Positions 33,771-42,155 of a DNA stretch of 64,000 bases are shown here, in pieces (position 1 is the stretch's first letter; each line of letters begins with the position of its first letter). The stretch is from Nocardioides terrigena (GTDB taxonomy: Bacteria > Actinomycetota > Actinomycetes > Propionibacteriales > Nocardioidaceae), in assembly GCF_003047265.1 (NCBI RefSeq), contig NZ_PZYY01000009.1:62001-126000 (forward strand), given 5' to 3'. The position numbers and the translations under genes are program-made. The notes below the pieces were generated by a model that was given only the letters and a program-made list of their open reading frames with translations, made no database searches and had not been told where the DNA came from.

Positions 33771-35351
33771 TTAGCGCTGGTGCCGGCGCAGCCCGAAGGT
33801 GAGCCCGTCGACCAGCGCGCCCCAGGACGCCTCGATGACGTTGTGGCCGACCCCGACGGTGACCCACGAGGACTCGCCGTCGGTCGTCTCGATGAGCACC
33901 CGGGTGATGGCGTCGGTGCCGTGGCCCTGGTCGAGGATGCGGACCTTGTAGTCGATCAGCTCGAACTTCGCGACCTCGGGGAACGCCTGCCCGATGGCGG
34001 TGCGCAGCGCCGCGTCGAGCGCGTTGACCGGCCCGTTGCCCTCCCCCGTGACGACGTAGCGCACGCCCTCGGCGCGGAGCTTGACCGTCGCCTCGGAGAC
34101 CGCCTCCGCGGCCGGGGAGGTCTCGGTGATGACGCGCCAGGACTCGATGTCGAAGTACGACGGGCGCCGGCCCTCCACCTCCTCCACGAGCAGGAGCTCG
34201 AAGGACGCGTCGGCGGCCTCGAAGGTGTAGCCCCGCTGCTCGAGCTCCTTGACCCGGTCGGTCACGCGGGTGACCAGCTCGCGGTCGCCGGAGAGGTCGA
34301 AGCCCAGCTCGCGCCCCTTGAGCTCGATGGAGGCACGGCCGGCCATGTCGGAGACGAGCAGCCTCATGTCGTTGCCGACGCCGATGGGGTCCATGTGCTG
34401 GTAGAGGTTGGGGTCGACCTTGATCGCCGACGCGTGCAGGCCGGCCTTGTGGGCGAAGGCCGAGGTGCCGACGTAGGGCTGGCGCGAGGCCGGCGGAACG
34501 TTCGTGACCTCGGCGACCGCGTGCGCGATCCGGGTGGCCTCGCTGAGCAGCCCGGCCGGCAGCACCTGCCGGTCCAGCTTGAGCTCGAGGTTGGCCACGA
34601 CCGAGACGAGGTCGGCGTTGCCGGTGCGCTCGCCGTACCCGTTGATCGTGCCCTGCACGTGCGTGGCACCCGCGTCGACCGCCGCGAGGGTGTTGGCGAC
34701 CGCGCAGCCGGTGTCGTTGTGGCAGTGGATGCCGACGCGCGCGCCGGTGGTCTCGATGACGTCGTGCACGACGTCGCTCACCCAGTCGGGGAGCATGCCG
34801 CCGTTGGTGTCGCACAGGGCGACCACCTCGGCCCCCGCCTCGGCAGCGGTGCGCAGCACCTCGAGCGCGTAGGCGCGGTTGGAGCGGTAGCCGTCGAAGA
34901 AGTGCTCGGCGTCGAGGAACACCGTCTGCCCGGAGTCGCGGAGGTGGGTGATGGTGTCGCGCACCATCGCGAGGTTCTCCTCCAGCGTGGTGCGCAGCGC
35001 GAGCTCGACGTGGCGCTCGTGCGACTTGGCGACCAGCGTGACGACCGAGGCGCCGCTGTCGCGGAGCGCGGCGATCAGCGGGTCGTCGGCGGCGGCGACG
35101 CCGGCCCGCCGGGTGGCGCCGAAGGCCGCGAGCCGCGCGTGCCGCAGGTCGAGCTCCTGGGCGGCGCGGCGGAAGAACTCGGTGTCCTTGGGGTTGGCAC
35201 CCGGCCAGCCGCCCTCGATGTAGCCCACGCCCAGTCCGTCGAGCTGGCGCGCGATCGTCAGCTTGTCGGCGACGGAGAGGTTGAGGCCCTCCTGCTGCGC
35301 GCCGTCGCGCAGCGTCGTGTCGTAGACGTGGAAGGAACCCTGCAGGTCCAT
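33771..35351 (-). CDS. cimA: (R)-citramalate synthase
   Basis: Condenses pyruvate and acetyl-CoA to citramalate, the threonine-independent route to 2-ketobutyrate and isoleucine. 526 residues from ATG 35351 (AGAGAAGAGATCG before it). DRE-TIM core: [32 protein letters not shown], and [12 protein letters not shown]; then the C-terminal LeuA regulatory domain (about 395-520). The length and the start motif [12 protein letters not shown] separate it from LeuA; 2-isopropylmalate synthase cannot be fully excluded by eye. Preceded by a leader peptide and terminator. Confidence 0.92.
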   Translation of the reverse strand: MDLQGSFHVYDTTLRDGAQQEGLNLSVADKLTIARQLDGLGVGYIEGGWPGANPKDTEFFRRAAQELDLRHARLAAFGATRRAGVAAADDPLIAALRDSGASVVTLVAKSHERHVELALRTTLEENLAMVRDTITHLRDSGQTVFLDAEHFFDGYRSNRAYALEVLRTAAEAGAEVVALCDTNGGMLPDWVSDVVHDVIETTGARVGIHCHNDTGCAVANTLAAVDAGATHVQGTINGYGERTGNADLVSVVANLELKLDRQVLPAGLLSEATRIAHAVAEVTNVPPASRQPYVGTSAFAHKAGLHASAIKVDPNLYQHMDPIGVGNDMRLLVSDMAGRASIELKGRELGFDLSGDRELVTRVTDRVKELEQRGYTFEAADASFELLLVEEVEGRRPSYFDIESWRVITETSPAAEAVSEATVKLRAEGVRYVVTGEGNGPVNALDAALRTAIGQAFPEVAKFELIDYKVRILDQGHGTDAITRVLIETTDGESSWVTVGVGHNVIEASWGALVDGLTFGLRRHQR

Positions 35352-35391
35352 CGATCTCTTCTCTCGGGCTGGAGCGTCGGTGTGGGGGTAC

Positions 35392-35417
35392 AAAAAAACC
35401 TCCCGGGTGCAGGAGGT
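35392..35417 (-). terminator. Attenuator terminator upstream of cimA
   Basis: On the minus strand ACCTCC (35417 to 35412) pairs with GGAGGT (35403 to 35398) around TGCACCCG, and the stem runs directly into seven T residues. This intrinsic terminator lies between the Thr-Thr-Ile-Ile-Ile leader ORF and cimA. A GC-rich hairpin (35420-35442) sits between leader stop and terminator, a candidate alternative structure. Confidence 0.8.
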
Positions 35418-35441
35418 CGGCGCGGCGGGGGTCCCGTCGCG

Positions 35442-35471
35442 CTAGGCAATGATGATCGTGGTGCTGCTCAC
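35442..35471 (-). CDS. Leader peptide of cimA (Thr-Thr-Ile-Ile-Ile)
   Basis: Nine-codon ORF, GTG start at 35469-35471, TAG at 35442-35444, encoding (M)SSTTIIIA with isoleucine codons ATC ATC ATT. Such a run of the pathway end product before an intrinsic terminator is the mark of ribosome-mediated attenuation. Threonine, the precursor of the alternative isoleucine route, is also represented. CACAGT lies six bases before the GTG, so the leader mRNA may be leaderless. Too short for ordinary gene callers. Confidence 0.75.
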   Translation of the reverse strand: MSSTTIIIA

Positions 35472-35563
35472 GGCTCCACTGTGCCATGCGTCCCCGGGCG
35501 TGGACAGTGATCTCGTCATCCGGTCACCCGCGCGACCGGGCAGGCCCCGCGCGGCGGACGTGG

Positions 35564-37282
35564 TCACAGCCAGCCGGGCAGGCGTACGTCGGCGAGCGGC
35601 CGGTCGGCGGCCGGCGCCCACTGGGTGCCGTTGCTCGACGCCGCGGAGGCGAGGCCGGCGGCCGCGGCCACCAGCACCAGCATGGCGAGGAACCACGGCA
35701 CGCCCCGGGAGGCCACGGGGTGGCTGAGTCGCTGGACCGGTCGGCGCAGGCGGGAGCTGCCCGGTCCCCACCACATGGCGAGGGCCAGGGCGAGACCGAT
35801 GACGCCGAGGCTGGGCGTCAGCGAGAGGCCGGCGGCGAAGCACAGGAGCGCCGCCGCCATCGCGAGCCCCAGGCTCCACGTCACGAGCAGCAGCACCCCG
35901 GGGACGGCGGCCAGTGCGTGCCACGGGGTGGCGAGCAGCAGCTGCGGGGCGTCGTACCACTTGGTGCCGCGGAGCTGGCGACGGGCGCCGGCGGCGCTGC
36001 CCGCGAGCGAGCCGCTGCGCAGCAGCCAGGTGACGACGACGGCGACCAGGGCGGTGACGTAGGGCGCGACCGCGACGCCGGCGCCGACCACGGCTGCTCC
36101 CGCGAGGACGAGGGTGCCGCGACGGAAGCGCTCGAGGCCGCCGGCGCGCGGCGGCGGCGCCCACGGGGGTGCCTCGGTGCCGGGCTCGCGGATCGCCTCG
36201 GTGGCCCCGTCCTCGGGCAGCACGCGGGTCTCCCGCGGACGGGGCTCGGTCCAGGGAGCGCGGTCCTGCGCCGGAGGCTCGGGAGCGTGCACGGGCGAGG
36301 TCGGAGGGGTGGTCACGCTCGCGGCCGGACGGTCCGAGCCGCTCCGCCAGCGGTCCGCGGGGAGCGGCTCGGAGCCCCGGCCGACGACCTCCGTGGTGTC
36401 CTGCGTCGACGCCAGCGTGGCGACCGCCATGGGCATCGTGAACGGGTCCGGCTCGCGCACCGCCCGGGACGGCAGCAGCCGGTCGAGCCACTGGCGCAGC
36501 TCGGGCAGTGACGGCCGCCGGGACGGGTCGGGGTCGAGGGCCTCCTCGATCGCCGGTCGCAGCACCGGGTCGAGGTCGGCCAGGTCGTGCTCGCCCCGGC
36601 GGACGCGGTCCATGACGGCCACCGAGGGGCCGCGGCCGAAGGGCGGGCGGCCGGTGCCGGCGAAGGCGACGGTCGCGGCCCACGAATGCACGTCGGACGC
36701 CGCGGTGGCGTCGTCGCCGTACAGGATCTCGGGTGCGAGGTAACCGGGCGTGCCCAGCAGCCAGCCGGTGTGGGTGAGCTTGGGGTCGTCGGCGACGCGG
36801 GCGAGGCCGAAGTCGATGAGGATCGGCGTGCGCCCCTCCATCAGCACGTTGGAGGGCTTGATGTCGCGGTGCAGCACCCCGACCTCGTGCACGGCGGCCA
36901 GCGCCTCGGCCAGGCAGCTCGCCGCCCAGACGAGGTCGGCGCCGGCGAGCGGGCCCTCCTCGTGGACGTGGTCGTGCAGCGAGAGCCCGGGGACGTAGCG
37001 GGTCGCCACGAAGGGGATGTCGCCCCACGGGTCGGCGTCGACGATCTCGGCGACCCGACGGCTCTTGATGCGGCTGAGGCTGTTGACCTCGCGCGCGAGG
37101 CGGTGGCGGGCCTCGTCGTCGCCGACGATGTGCGGGCGCAGCACCTTGAGCGCCACCCGCTCCCCGCCGGGGCGACGCGCGAGGTGGACGACGCCCATGC
37201 CGCCCTCACCGAGTCGGGTCAACAGCTCGTAGCCGCCCACCCGCAGACCGGGGGGCGCCTGCTCGGGGCGGGACGTGGTCAC
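35564..37282 (-). CDS. Ser/Thr protein kinase (PknB-like catalytic domain, membrane C-terminus)
   Basis: 572 residues. Kinase domain about 15-275: glycine loop GEGGMGVV (25-32), Lys46, HRDIKPSN (138-145), DFG (157-159) and APE (183-185), so catalytically intact. A Pro/Arg-rich linker follows, then four or five hydrophobic segments (about 390-545) and a short extracytoplasmic tail; no PASTA or other sensor domain. TAATCT six bases before the GTG suggests leaderless expression. Ends 93 bases before the cimA leader ORF. Confidence 0.92.
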   Translation of the reverse strand: MTTSRPEQAPPGLRVGGYELLTRLGEGGMGVVHLARRPGGERVALKVLRPHIVGDDEARHRLAREVNSLSRIKSRRVAEIVDADPWGDIPFVATRYVPGLSLHDHVHEEGPLAGADLVWAASCLAEALAAVHEVGVLHRDIKPSNVLMEGRTPILIDFGLARVADDPKLTHTGWLLGTPGYLAPEILYGDDATAASDVHSWAATVAFAGTGRPPFGRGPSVAVMDRVRRGEHDLADLDPVLRPAIEEALDPDPSRRPSLPELRQWLDRLLPSRAVREPDPFTMPMAVATLASTQDTTEVVGRGSEPLPADRWRSGSDRPAASVTTPPTSPVHAPEPPAQDRAPWTEPRPRETRVLPEDGATEAIREPGTEAPPWAPPPRAGGLERFRRGTLVLAGAAVVGAGVAVAPYVTALVAVVVTWLLRSGSLAGSAAGARRQLRGTKWYDAPQLLLATPWHALAAVPGVLLLVTWSLGLAMAAALLCFAAGLSLTPSLGVIGLALALAMWWGPGSSRLRRPVQRLSHPVASRGVPWFLAMLVLVAAAAGLASAASSNGTQWAPAADRPLADVRLPGWL

Positions 37283-37288
37283 GCAGGG

Positions 37289-37294
37289 AGATTA
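37289..37294 (-). promoter_or_regulatory. -10 hexamer TAATCT of the Ser/Thr kinase gene
   Basis: Minus-strand TAATCT ends six bases before the GTG at 37282; no ribosome-binding site between. Confidence 0.55.
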
Positions 37295-37344
37295 CCCGCG
37301 CGAGCCCCGTCGGCCGAGGATCCGGCGCCCCGGGGTGCCGGGCG

Positions 37345-38166
37345 TCACTCCCCCGGCTCGCCGCTCCGGTCCACGCGCACGCCGAAGCCGTGGACCAGCT
37401 GGGCGGCGAGCAGCGCATGGCCCTCGTGCTCGTGGAGCGGGGTGAAGAGGTGCCGCAGGCCCTCGTCGCCGCCTTCCGCGGCCCTGCCCTCGAGGACCCA
37501 CGCCGCATGCGTACGCCGCTCGCCCGCGGCCGTCGGGCCCGCGCCGGGCGCGTGGAGCACGGTGGCCAGGACATCGGGACGCAGCGCGTCGACGCGCCGC
37601 GCGATCGTGCCCGGATCCCGGTCGAGAGCGTCCTCGCCGTGCGCGAGCAGCGCCTCGAACGTCATCACCCGGCGGTCGGGGTAGGAGCCGTCGAGGAGCA
37701 CGACCTTGCGGACGGTCCGGATGTCGCCCCGCACCCGGCGCAGCGTGTCCGCCTGGTCGACGTCCTCGGCCACCACCACGACGGCGCCGGCCCCGTCGAT
37801 GTGGCGGGCGACCTCCTCGGGCGTGCCGCCCGGGTGGACCGCGACCGTCGTGGCCGCGGCGCACAGGACGGCGAGGTGCGCGAGGACCCAGTCGACGCGG
37901 GTCCGGGAGAGGACCACGACCCGGTCGCCCGGCTCCACCCCCAGCCCGGTCAGCCCGGCCGCGAGGGGCTCGACGAGGGCGCGGGCGTGCTCCCACGACA
38001 CGTCCTCCCAGGCCTCACGCCCCGGGCCACCCACCCGGTGGCGGAAGGCGAGGTCGCCGGGCGAGGAGACCGCGCGATCGCGGAACAGGCGTGCGAGCGT
38101 GGCCGGTCCAGCGGTGGTCCCCGTCGCCACCTCGTCCACGTGCAGCTCCCTCGTGCCCCCCGGCAC
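37345..38166 (-). CDS. Truncated AMP-binding (acyl-CoA synthetase-like) protein, probably non-catalytic
   Basis: 273 residues resembling only the N-terminal half of FadD15-type long-chain acyl-CoA synthetases, which are about 600 residues. FRHRVGGPGREAWEDVSWEHARALVEPLAAGL and GVEPGDRVVVLSRTRVDWVLAHLAVLCAAATTVAVHPGG segments align by eye. At the ATP-binding P-loop, where the family has TSGTTGxPKG, this protein has HAPGAGPTAAG: the key Thr/Ser and Lys are gone, and the chain ends soon after. No remnant of the missing half lies downstream. Same strand as ilvE, 18 bases beyond its stop. Confidence 0.7.
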   Translation of the reverse strand: MPGGTRELHVDEVATGTTAGPATLARLFRDRAVSSPGDLAFRHRVGGPGREAWEDVSWEHARALVEPLAAGLTGLGVEPGDRVVVLSRTRVDWVLAHLAVLCAAATTVAVHPGGTPEEVARHIDGAGAVVVVAEDVDQADTLRRVRGDIRTVRKVVLLDGSYPDRRVMTFEALLAHGEDALDRDPGTIARRVDALRPDVLATVLHAPGAGPTAAGERRTHAAWVLEGRAAEGGDEGLRHLFTPLHEHEGHALLAAQLVHGFGVRVDRSGEPGE

Positions 38167-38184
38167 GGCCCTCGGACCGGATCG

Positions 38185-39264
38185 TCAGCAGACCTGGTGC
38201 ATCCATCCGAACGTGTCGTCGGCGCGACCCAGCTGGATGTCGACCAGCGCGGTCCGGATGCGCATCGTCAGGTCGGTCGACGCCGGGGCGGGTGCCTCGC
38301 CACCGTCCCACTTGAGCGAGCCGACGGGCGTCACCACGGCGGCGGTGCCGCAGGCGAAGATCTCGACGATGTCGCCGCTGGCCACGCCCTCGCGCCACTC
38401 ATCGATGGAGAACCGGCGCTCCTCGACCTGGTGGCCGAGCTTGCCGGCCAGCTCGATGATCGAGGCCCGGGTGATCCCCTCGAGGATGGTGCCGGTCTCC
38501 GGCGTCACGATGCGTCCGTCGGCGTGCACGAAGTAGAGGTTCATCCCGCCGAGCTCCTCGACGTAGCGGCCCTCCTGGGCGTCGAGGAACACGACCTGGT
38601 CGCAACCGTGGGCGGTCGCCTGCTGCTGGGCGACCAGCGAGCTGGCGTAGTTGCCGCCCGTCTTGGCGGCACCCATGCCGCCGCGGCCGGCGCGCGTGTA
38701 GTCCTCGGTCAGCCACAACGTGACCGGCTTGACGCCGCCCTTGAAGTAGGCGCCGGCGGGCGAGGCGATGACCATGAAGGTGACGTGCTGCGCGGGCCGC
38801 ACGCCGAGGAAGACCTCCGAGGCGAACATGAACGGCCGCAGGTAGAGGCTCTTCTCCCCGCCGTCGGCGTTGTCGGGCACCCACCGCTGGTCGACGGTCA
38901 CCAGCGCGTCGACGGCCGCGACGAAGTCGTCGGGGTCGAGCTCGGGGAACGCCAGCCGTCGGCTGGAGCGCACCATCCGCTTGGCGTTCTCCTCGGGGCG
39001 GAACGTCCACACCGTGCCGTCGGGGTGGCGGTAGGCCTTCATCCCCTCGAAGGTCTCCTGCGCGTAGTGGAGCACCGCGGTCGCGGGGTCCAGCGTGAGG
39101 GGGCCGTAGGGCGTGATGCGGGCGTCGTACCAGCCCTTCTCGGGCGTCCACTCGACCGTGAACATGTGGTCGGTGAAGTGCGTCCCGAAGCCGGGGTTGG
39201 CGAGGATCTCGACGAGCCGCCCGTCGTCGACGGGCCGGTCGGTGGGGGTCGTGCTGATGTCCAT
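38185..39264 (-). CDS. ilvE: Branched-chain amino acid aminotransferase
   Basis: Final transamination to Ile, Leu and Val. 359 residues, fold-type IV PLP enzyme of the BCAT type: QETFEGMKAYR, the Schiff-base lysine in GGVKPVTLW...GAAKTGGNYASSL, and ELGGMNLYFV, TPETGTILEGITRASII. Lies 22 bases after leuB, yet has its own TAGCCT six bases before the ATG. Confidence 0.96.
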   Translation of the reverse strand: MDISTTPTDRPVDDGRLVEILANPGFGTHFTDHMFTVEWTPEKGWYDARITPYGPLTLDPATAVLHYAQETFEGMKAYRHPDGTVWTFRPEENAKRMVRSSRRLAFPELDPDDFVAAVDALVTVDQRWVPDNADGGEKSLYLRPFMFASEVFLGVRPAQHVTFMVIASPAGAYFKGGVKPVTLWLTEDYTRAGRGGMGAAKTGGNYASSLVAQQQATAHGCDQVVFLDAQEGRYVEELGGMNLYFVHADGRIVTPETGTILEGITRASIIELAGKLGHQVEERRFSIDEWREGVASGDIVEIFACGTAAVVTPVGSLKWDGGEAPAPASTDLTMRIRTALVDIQLGRADDTFGWMHQVC

Positions 39265-39270
39265 GGCGTC

Positions 39271-39276
39271 AGGCTA
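39271..39276 (-). promoter_or_regulatory. -10 hexamer TAGCCT of ilvE (leaderless)
   Basis: Minus-strand TAGCCT plus GACGCC and ATG: the same 15 bases, TAGCCTGACGCCATG, stand before ilvD. The element lies in the short leuB-ilvE gap, so ilvE may be expressed from both promoters. Confidence 0.6.
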
Positions 39277-39286
39277 TCCGGATCGG

Positions 39287-40357
39287 TCAGAGACGGGCAG
39301 CGACGGCGTCGCCGACCTCGCTGGTACGACGGGTGGTGCCGGGCGTGCGCTCGGCCAGGTCGGCGAGCACGGCCGCCTCGACGGCCGCTGCGGCCTCGGG
39401 GTGGCCGAGGTGGTCGAGCAGCAGCGAGGTCGAGAGGATCGCGGCGGTGGGGTCGGCCTTCTGCTGGCCCGCGATGTCGGGCGCGGAGCCGTGCACGGGC
39501 TCGAACATCGACGGCGCCGTCCGGTCGGGGTTGACGTTGCCGGAGGCGGCCAGGCCGATGCCACCGGTGATGGCGGCGGCCAGGTCGGTGATGATGTCGC
39601 CGAAGAGGTTGTCGGTGACGATCACGTCGAAGCGGCTCGGGTTGACCGTCATGTGGATCATCGCGGCGTCGACGTGCATGTAGTCGGTGGTCACGTCGGG
39701 GAACTCGGTGGCGACCTGGTCGAAGATCCGCCACCACACCGAGCCGGCGTGCACGAGCACGTTGGTCTTGTGGACCAGCGTGAGGTGCTGCCGCGGGCGC
39801 CGCTGGGCGCGGGCGAAGGCGTCGCGGACGACCCGCTCCACGCCGTACGCCGTGTTGACGCTGACCTCGGTGGCGACCTCGGCCGGGGTGCCGACCCGCA
39901 GCACGCCGCCGTTGCCCGTGTAGGGGCCCTCGGTGCCCTCGCGGACCACCACGAAGTCGACCTCGCCCGGGTCCGCCAGCGGGCTGGGGGTGCCCGGGAA
40001 GAGCCGTGACGGCCGCAGGTTGACGTAGTGGTCGAGCTCGAAGCGGAGCCGGAGCAGCAGGCCGCGCTCGAGGATGCCGGGCGGCAGGTTCGGGTCGTTG
40101 GGCCTGCCACCGACGGCACCGAGCAGGATCGCGTCGTGCTCGCGGATCTCCGCGAGGACGGTGTCCGGCAGCACCTCGCCGGTGGCGAGGTAGTTCTCCG
40201 CGCCCAGGGAGTAGTGGGTCTGCTCGAACTTCACCGGCACGTCGACGGCCTCGAGGACCTTGAGGGCCTCGGGCACGACCTCCTGGCCGATGCCGTCGCC
40301 GGGGATGACGGCGAGGGTGACGGTGCCGGACGGGGTGCTGGTGGTGTCGGTGCTCAT
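39287..40357 (-). CDS. leuB: 3-isopropylmalate dehydrogenase
   Basis: Third leucine enzyme. 356 residues from ATG 40357: [20 protein letters not shown] start, the [21 protein letters not shown] substrate/metal segment and [23 protein letters not shown] near the end, all intact. The upstream frame extension to 40411 is not supported: TAGATT lies seven bases before ATG 40357, without Shine-Dalgarno. That hexamer overlaps the stop codon of a 45-residue ORF upstream. Confidence 0.96.
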   Translation of the reverse strand: MSTDTTSTPSGTVTLAVIPGDGIGQEVVPEALKVLEAVDVPVKFEQTHYSLGAENYLATGEVLPDTVLAEIREHDAILLGAVGGRPNDPNLPPGILERGLLLRLRFELDHYVNLRPSRLFPGTPSPLADPGEVDFVVVREGTEGPYTGNGGVLRVGTPAEVATEVSVNTAYGVERVVRDAFARAQRRPRQHLTLVHKTNVLVHAGSVWWRIFDQVATEFPDVTTDYMHVDAAMIHMTVNPSRFDVIVTDNLFGDIITDLAAAITGGIGLAASGNVNPDRTAPSMFEPVHGSAPDIAGQQKADPTAAILSTSLLLDHLGHPEAAAAVEAAVLADLAERTPGTTRRTSEVGDAVAARL

Positions 40358-40364
40358 GCCCGCG

Positions 40365-40370
40365 AATCTA
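40365..40370 (-). promoter_or_regulatory. -10 hexamer TAGATT of leuB (leaderless)
   Basis: Minus-strand TAGATT ends seven bases before the leuB ATG; its TAG is also the stop codon of the small ORF 40368-40505. Confidence 0.6.
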
Positions 40371-40505
40371 GTTGTCGTCGGGCAGGCGCCCGCCGTTGTC
40401 TCGCAGGTCAAGCGAGGCCTGGACGGCGGCCGTGGTGGCCTCCAGGCTGCGCGGGTTGTCCGGGTTGTGGCTGGCGGGGCCCCAGTCGGGGTACATGTCG
40501 TACAT
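40368..40505 (-). CDS. Small protein of 45 residues upstream of leuB
   Basis: ORF starting [18 protein letters not shown] and ending RLPDDN, with GGAGA six bases before its ATG and strong third-position GC. Acidic, no hydrophobic segment, no known domain. It lies between a leader-type ORF with Leu-Val-Leu-Ile codons and leuB, in the same direction. Too short for usual gene callers. Whether the protein is stable, or the ORF only couples translation to leuB, is open. Confidence 0.65.
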   Translation of the reverse strand: MYDMYPDWGPASHNPDNPRSLEATTAAVQASLDLRDNGGRLPDDN

Positions 40506-40727
40506 GGCGGTCTCCGTGTCGGTCGCGTGAAGTCGTCAGGGTCGGGTGGTGCGGCCCGACGCCCCGGGCGGGGGCGACGACGACTCGTGGATCACACGAG
40601 GGCGATGACCAGCGGACTGCGGATCGCGCGAGATGAGCTGGGAGCGAGTCCGCCGCGGGGCGTCAGGGCCTGGAACTTCTGTTCCGAGGCCACTGCAACG
40701 CCGAACACCGCGGCGAGGTGGCCTCGG
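40506..40727. promoter_or_regulatory. Structured leader region upstream of leuB
   Basis: No gene of normal size. On the minus strand CCGAGGCCAC (40684-40693) pairs perfectly with GTGGCCTCGG (40718-40727), directly after the stop of the leader ORF. Next come GGAAC/GTTCC (40672-40685), overlapping the first stem by two bases, and CGCCCC/GGGGCG (40560-40576). No T-run, so this is not an obvious intrinsic terminator; Rho-dependent or translational control would fit better. Confidence 0.5.
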
Positions 40728-40772
40728 TCAGGCCCCGCCGCGGCAGTCGATGAGTACGAGCTGGCTCCGCAT
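40728..40772 (-). CDS. Possible leader peptide (Leu-Val-Leu-Ile) upstream of leuB
   Basis: 14-codon ORF, (M)RSQLVLIDCRGGA, ATG at 40770-40772 and TGA at 40728-40730. Four consecutive branched-chain codons CTC GTA CTC ATC are followed at once by a 10-bp hairpin. TACGGT (40783-40788) ten bases upstream could be the -10, giving a 5' UTR of about four bases. The Leu/Val/Ile run and position ahead of leuB-ilvE suggest attenuation, but the ORF is short and coincidence is possible. Confidence 0.5.
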   Translation of the reverse strand: MRSQLVLIDCRGGA

Positions 40773-40875
40773 GGTGAGACCGACCGTACGCCGCGCCCCG
40801 CGGGAGCGCACCGGGAAATGGCGAACCGCTCACGATGCGAGACGACAGCGTCGCCGTGACAGACTCGGCGGCCTC

Positions 40876-41442
40876 ATGAGTGCCCCACCCGACCTTCCCG
40901 AGATCGTGTCCCGTGCCTTCGACGTGTCCCGCAAGGCGGGCTACGTCTCCTTCTGCCGCAACGAGACCGGCCGGCTGCTGGCGACCCTGGCCGCCACCCG
41001 GGGCGGCACCCTCGCCGAGTTCGGCACCGGTTGCGGCGTCGGCACCGCCTGGCTGCGGAGCGGCGTGCGCAACGGCGCCCACATCCTCACCGCCGAGCGC
41101 GACCCGCGACTGGCGACCGCCGCGGCCGAGATCTTCCGCGAGGACGACCACGTCGAGGTGCTCGAGGCCGACTGGTCGCTGCTGCACGAGCGCGGCCCCT
41201 ACTCGCTCATCTTCCTCGACAGCGGCGAGCCCGAGGCGGTGCGCGTGGACGCCGTGGTCGACCTCCTCGAGCCGGGCGGCATCGTCGTGCTCGACGACTT
41301 CACCCCCTGCGAGATGTGGCCGCCCATCACCTACGGGCGGGTCGACACCCTGCGCGAGGAGTGGCTCACCGACGAGCGCTTCACCGCGGTCGAGGTGATG
41401 ATCGCGCCAGACGCGTCAGCCCTGATCGCCACGCGGCGCTGA
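40876..41442 (+). CDS. Class I SAM-dependent methyltransferase (O-methyltransferase-like)
   Basis: 188 residues from ATG 40876 (SAPPDLPEIVSRAFDVSRKAGYVSF). Motif I EFGTGCGVGTAWL, an acidic AERDP after strand 2, EADWSLL, and DLLEPGGIVVLDDF. Resembles catechol-type O-methyltransferases in layout; the substrate is unknown. The frame is open 243 bases upstream, but codon positions there read like the leuB leader. Convergent with the YczE gene, with stops overlapping by 27 bases. Confidence 0.82.
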   Translation: MSAPPDLPEIVSRAFDVSRKAGYVSFCRNETGRLLATLAATRGGTLAEFGTGCGVGTAWLRSGVRNGAHILTAERDPRLATAAAEIFREDDHVEVLEADWSLLHERGPYSLIFLDSGEPEAVRVDAVVDLLEPGGIVVLDDFTPCEMWPPITYGRVDTLREEWLTDERFTAVEVMIAPDASALIATRR

Positions 41443-42093
41443 CACGTCGACCGTGCACCATGGCAGCATGTGCTGGGCCAGCGGGCCGATGGCGAGCGCG
41501 TAGAGCACGGTGCCCACGCCGAGCGCTCCCCCGAGCAGCAGGCCGATGACCACCACGGTCACCTCGAGGCCGGTGCGCACCAGGCGCAGCGACCACCCGG
41601 TGCGCCGGGCGAGGCCGGTCATCAGCCCGTCGCGCGGGCCCCGGCCGAACTGCGAGCCGATGTAGAGCGCGGTGGCCAGTCCGTTGAGGACGATGCCGCC
41701 GAGCATCAGCGCCACCCGCAGCCCGAGGGAGTCGGGCTCCGCGAGCACCGCGAGGGTCGCGTCGGCGGCGACCCCGACCATCAGCGCGTTGGCGACGGTG
41801 CCGATGCCGGGCTTCTCACGCAGCGGGATCCACAGCAGCAGCACCAGGAAGCTGAACAACACGACGGCCTGCCCGATCGTCATCGGCACGTGCAGGATGA
41901 AGCCGGAGTGCAGCACGTCCCACGGCGCCAGGCCGAGCGCCCCGCGCACCATCATGGCCAGCGACGCGCCGTACAGCGCGAGGCCGAGGAACAGCTGCGG
42001 GAGGCGACGGCCGAGACGCCCGGCGCGGAGCTGGGCGACGGGACCGAGGTCGACGAGGGCGGGCCGGAGCCGGGGCGTGGTGGTGCTGCTCAT
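41416..42093 (-). CDS. YczE/YitT-type membrane protein
   Basis: 225 residues, five or six membrane helices (about 33-50, 68-92, 100-122, 127-147, 168-200). GAPWDVLH-type segment read as GLAPWDVLHSGFI, then GIGTVANALMVG and FGRGPRDGLMTGL match the YczE/YyaS/YitT family, whose transport or sensing role is not established. Divergent from a MocR regulator, the arrangement described for YczR-yczE. CACACT seven bases before the ATG. Confidence 0.85.
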   Translation of the reverse strand: MSSTTTPRLRPALVDLGPVAQLRAGRLGRRLPQLFLGLALYGASLAMMVRGALGLAPWDVLHSGFILHVPMTIGQAVVLFSFLVLLLWIPLREKPGIGTVANALMVGVAADATLAVLAEPDSLGLRVALMLGGIVLNGLATALYIGSQFGRGPRDGLMTGLARRTGWSLRLVRTGLEVTVVVIGLLLGGALGVGTVLYALAIGPLAQHMLPWCTVDVSAPRGDQG

Positions 42094-42112
42094 GAGGACC
42101 AGTGTGCCGACA

Positions 42113-42137
42113 ATTGGCCTTCTCCTCGATAGCCAAT
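42113..42137. promoter_or_regulatory. Inverted repeat between YczE and MocR genes
   Basis: ATTGGC (42113-42118) and GCCAAT (42132-42137) are separated by 13 bases in the 62-base divergent gap. MocR regulators bind spaced half-sites, so this is the likely operator. It is also the most AT-rich spot in the region. Confidence 0.55.
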
Positions 42138-42155
42138 CGTGGGACAGTGGCCTGC

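Noticed and set aside
35352..35480. T-box riboswitch upstream of cimA
   Set aside because: No T-box consensus or specifier-loop architecture is visible; a leader peptide plus simple terminator explains the region.
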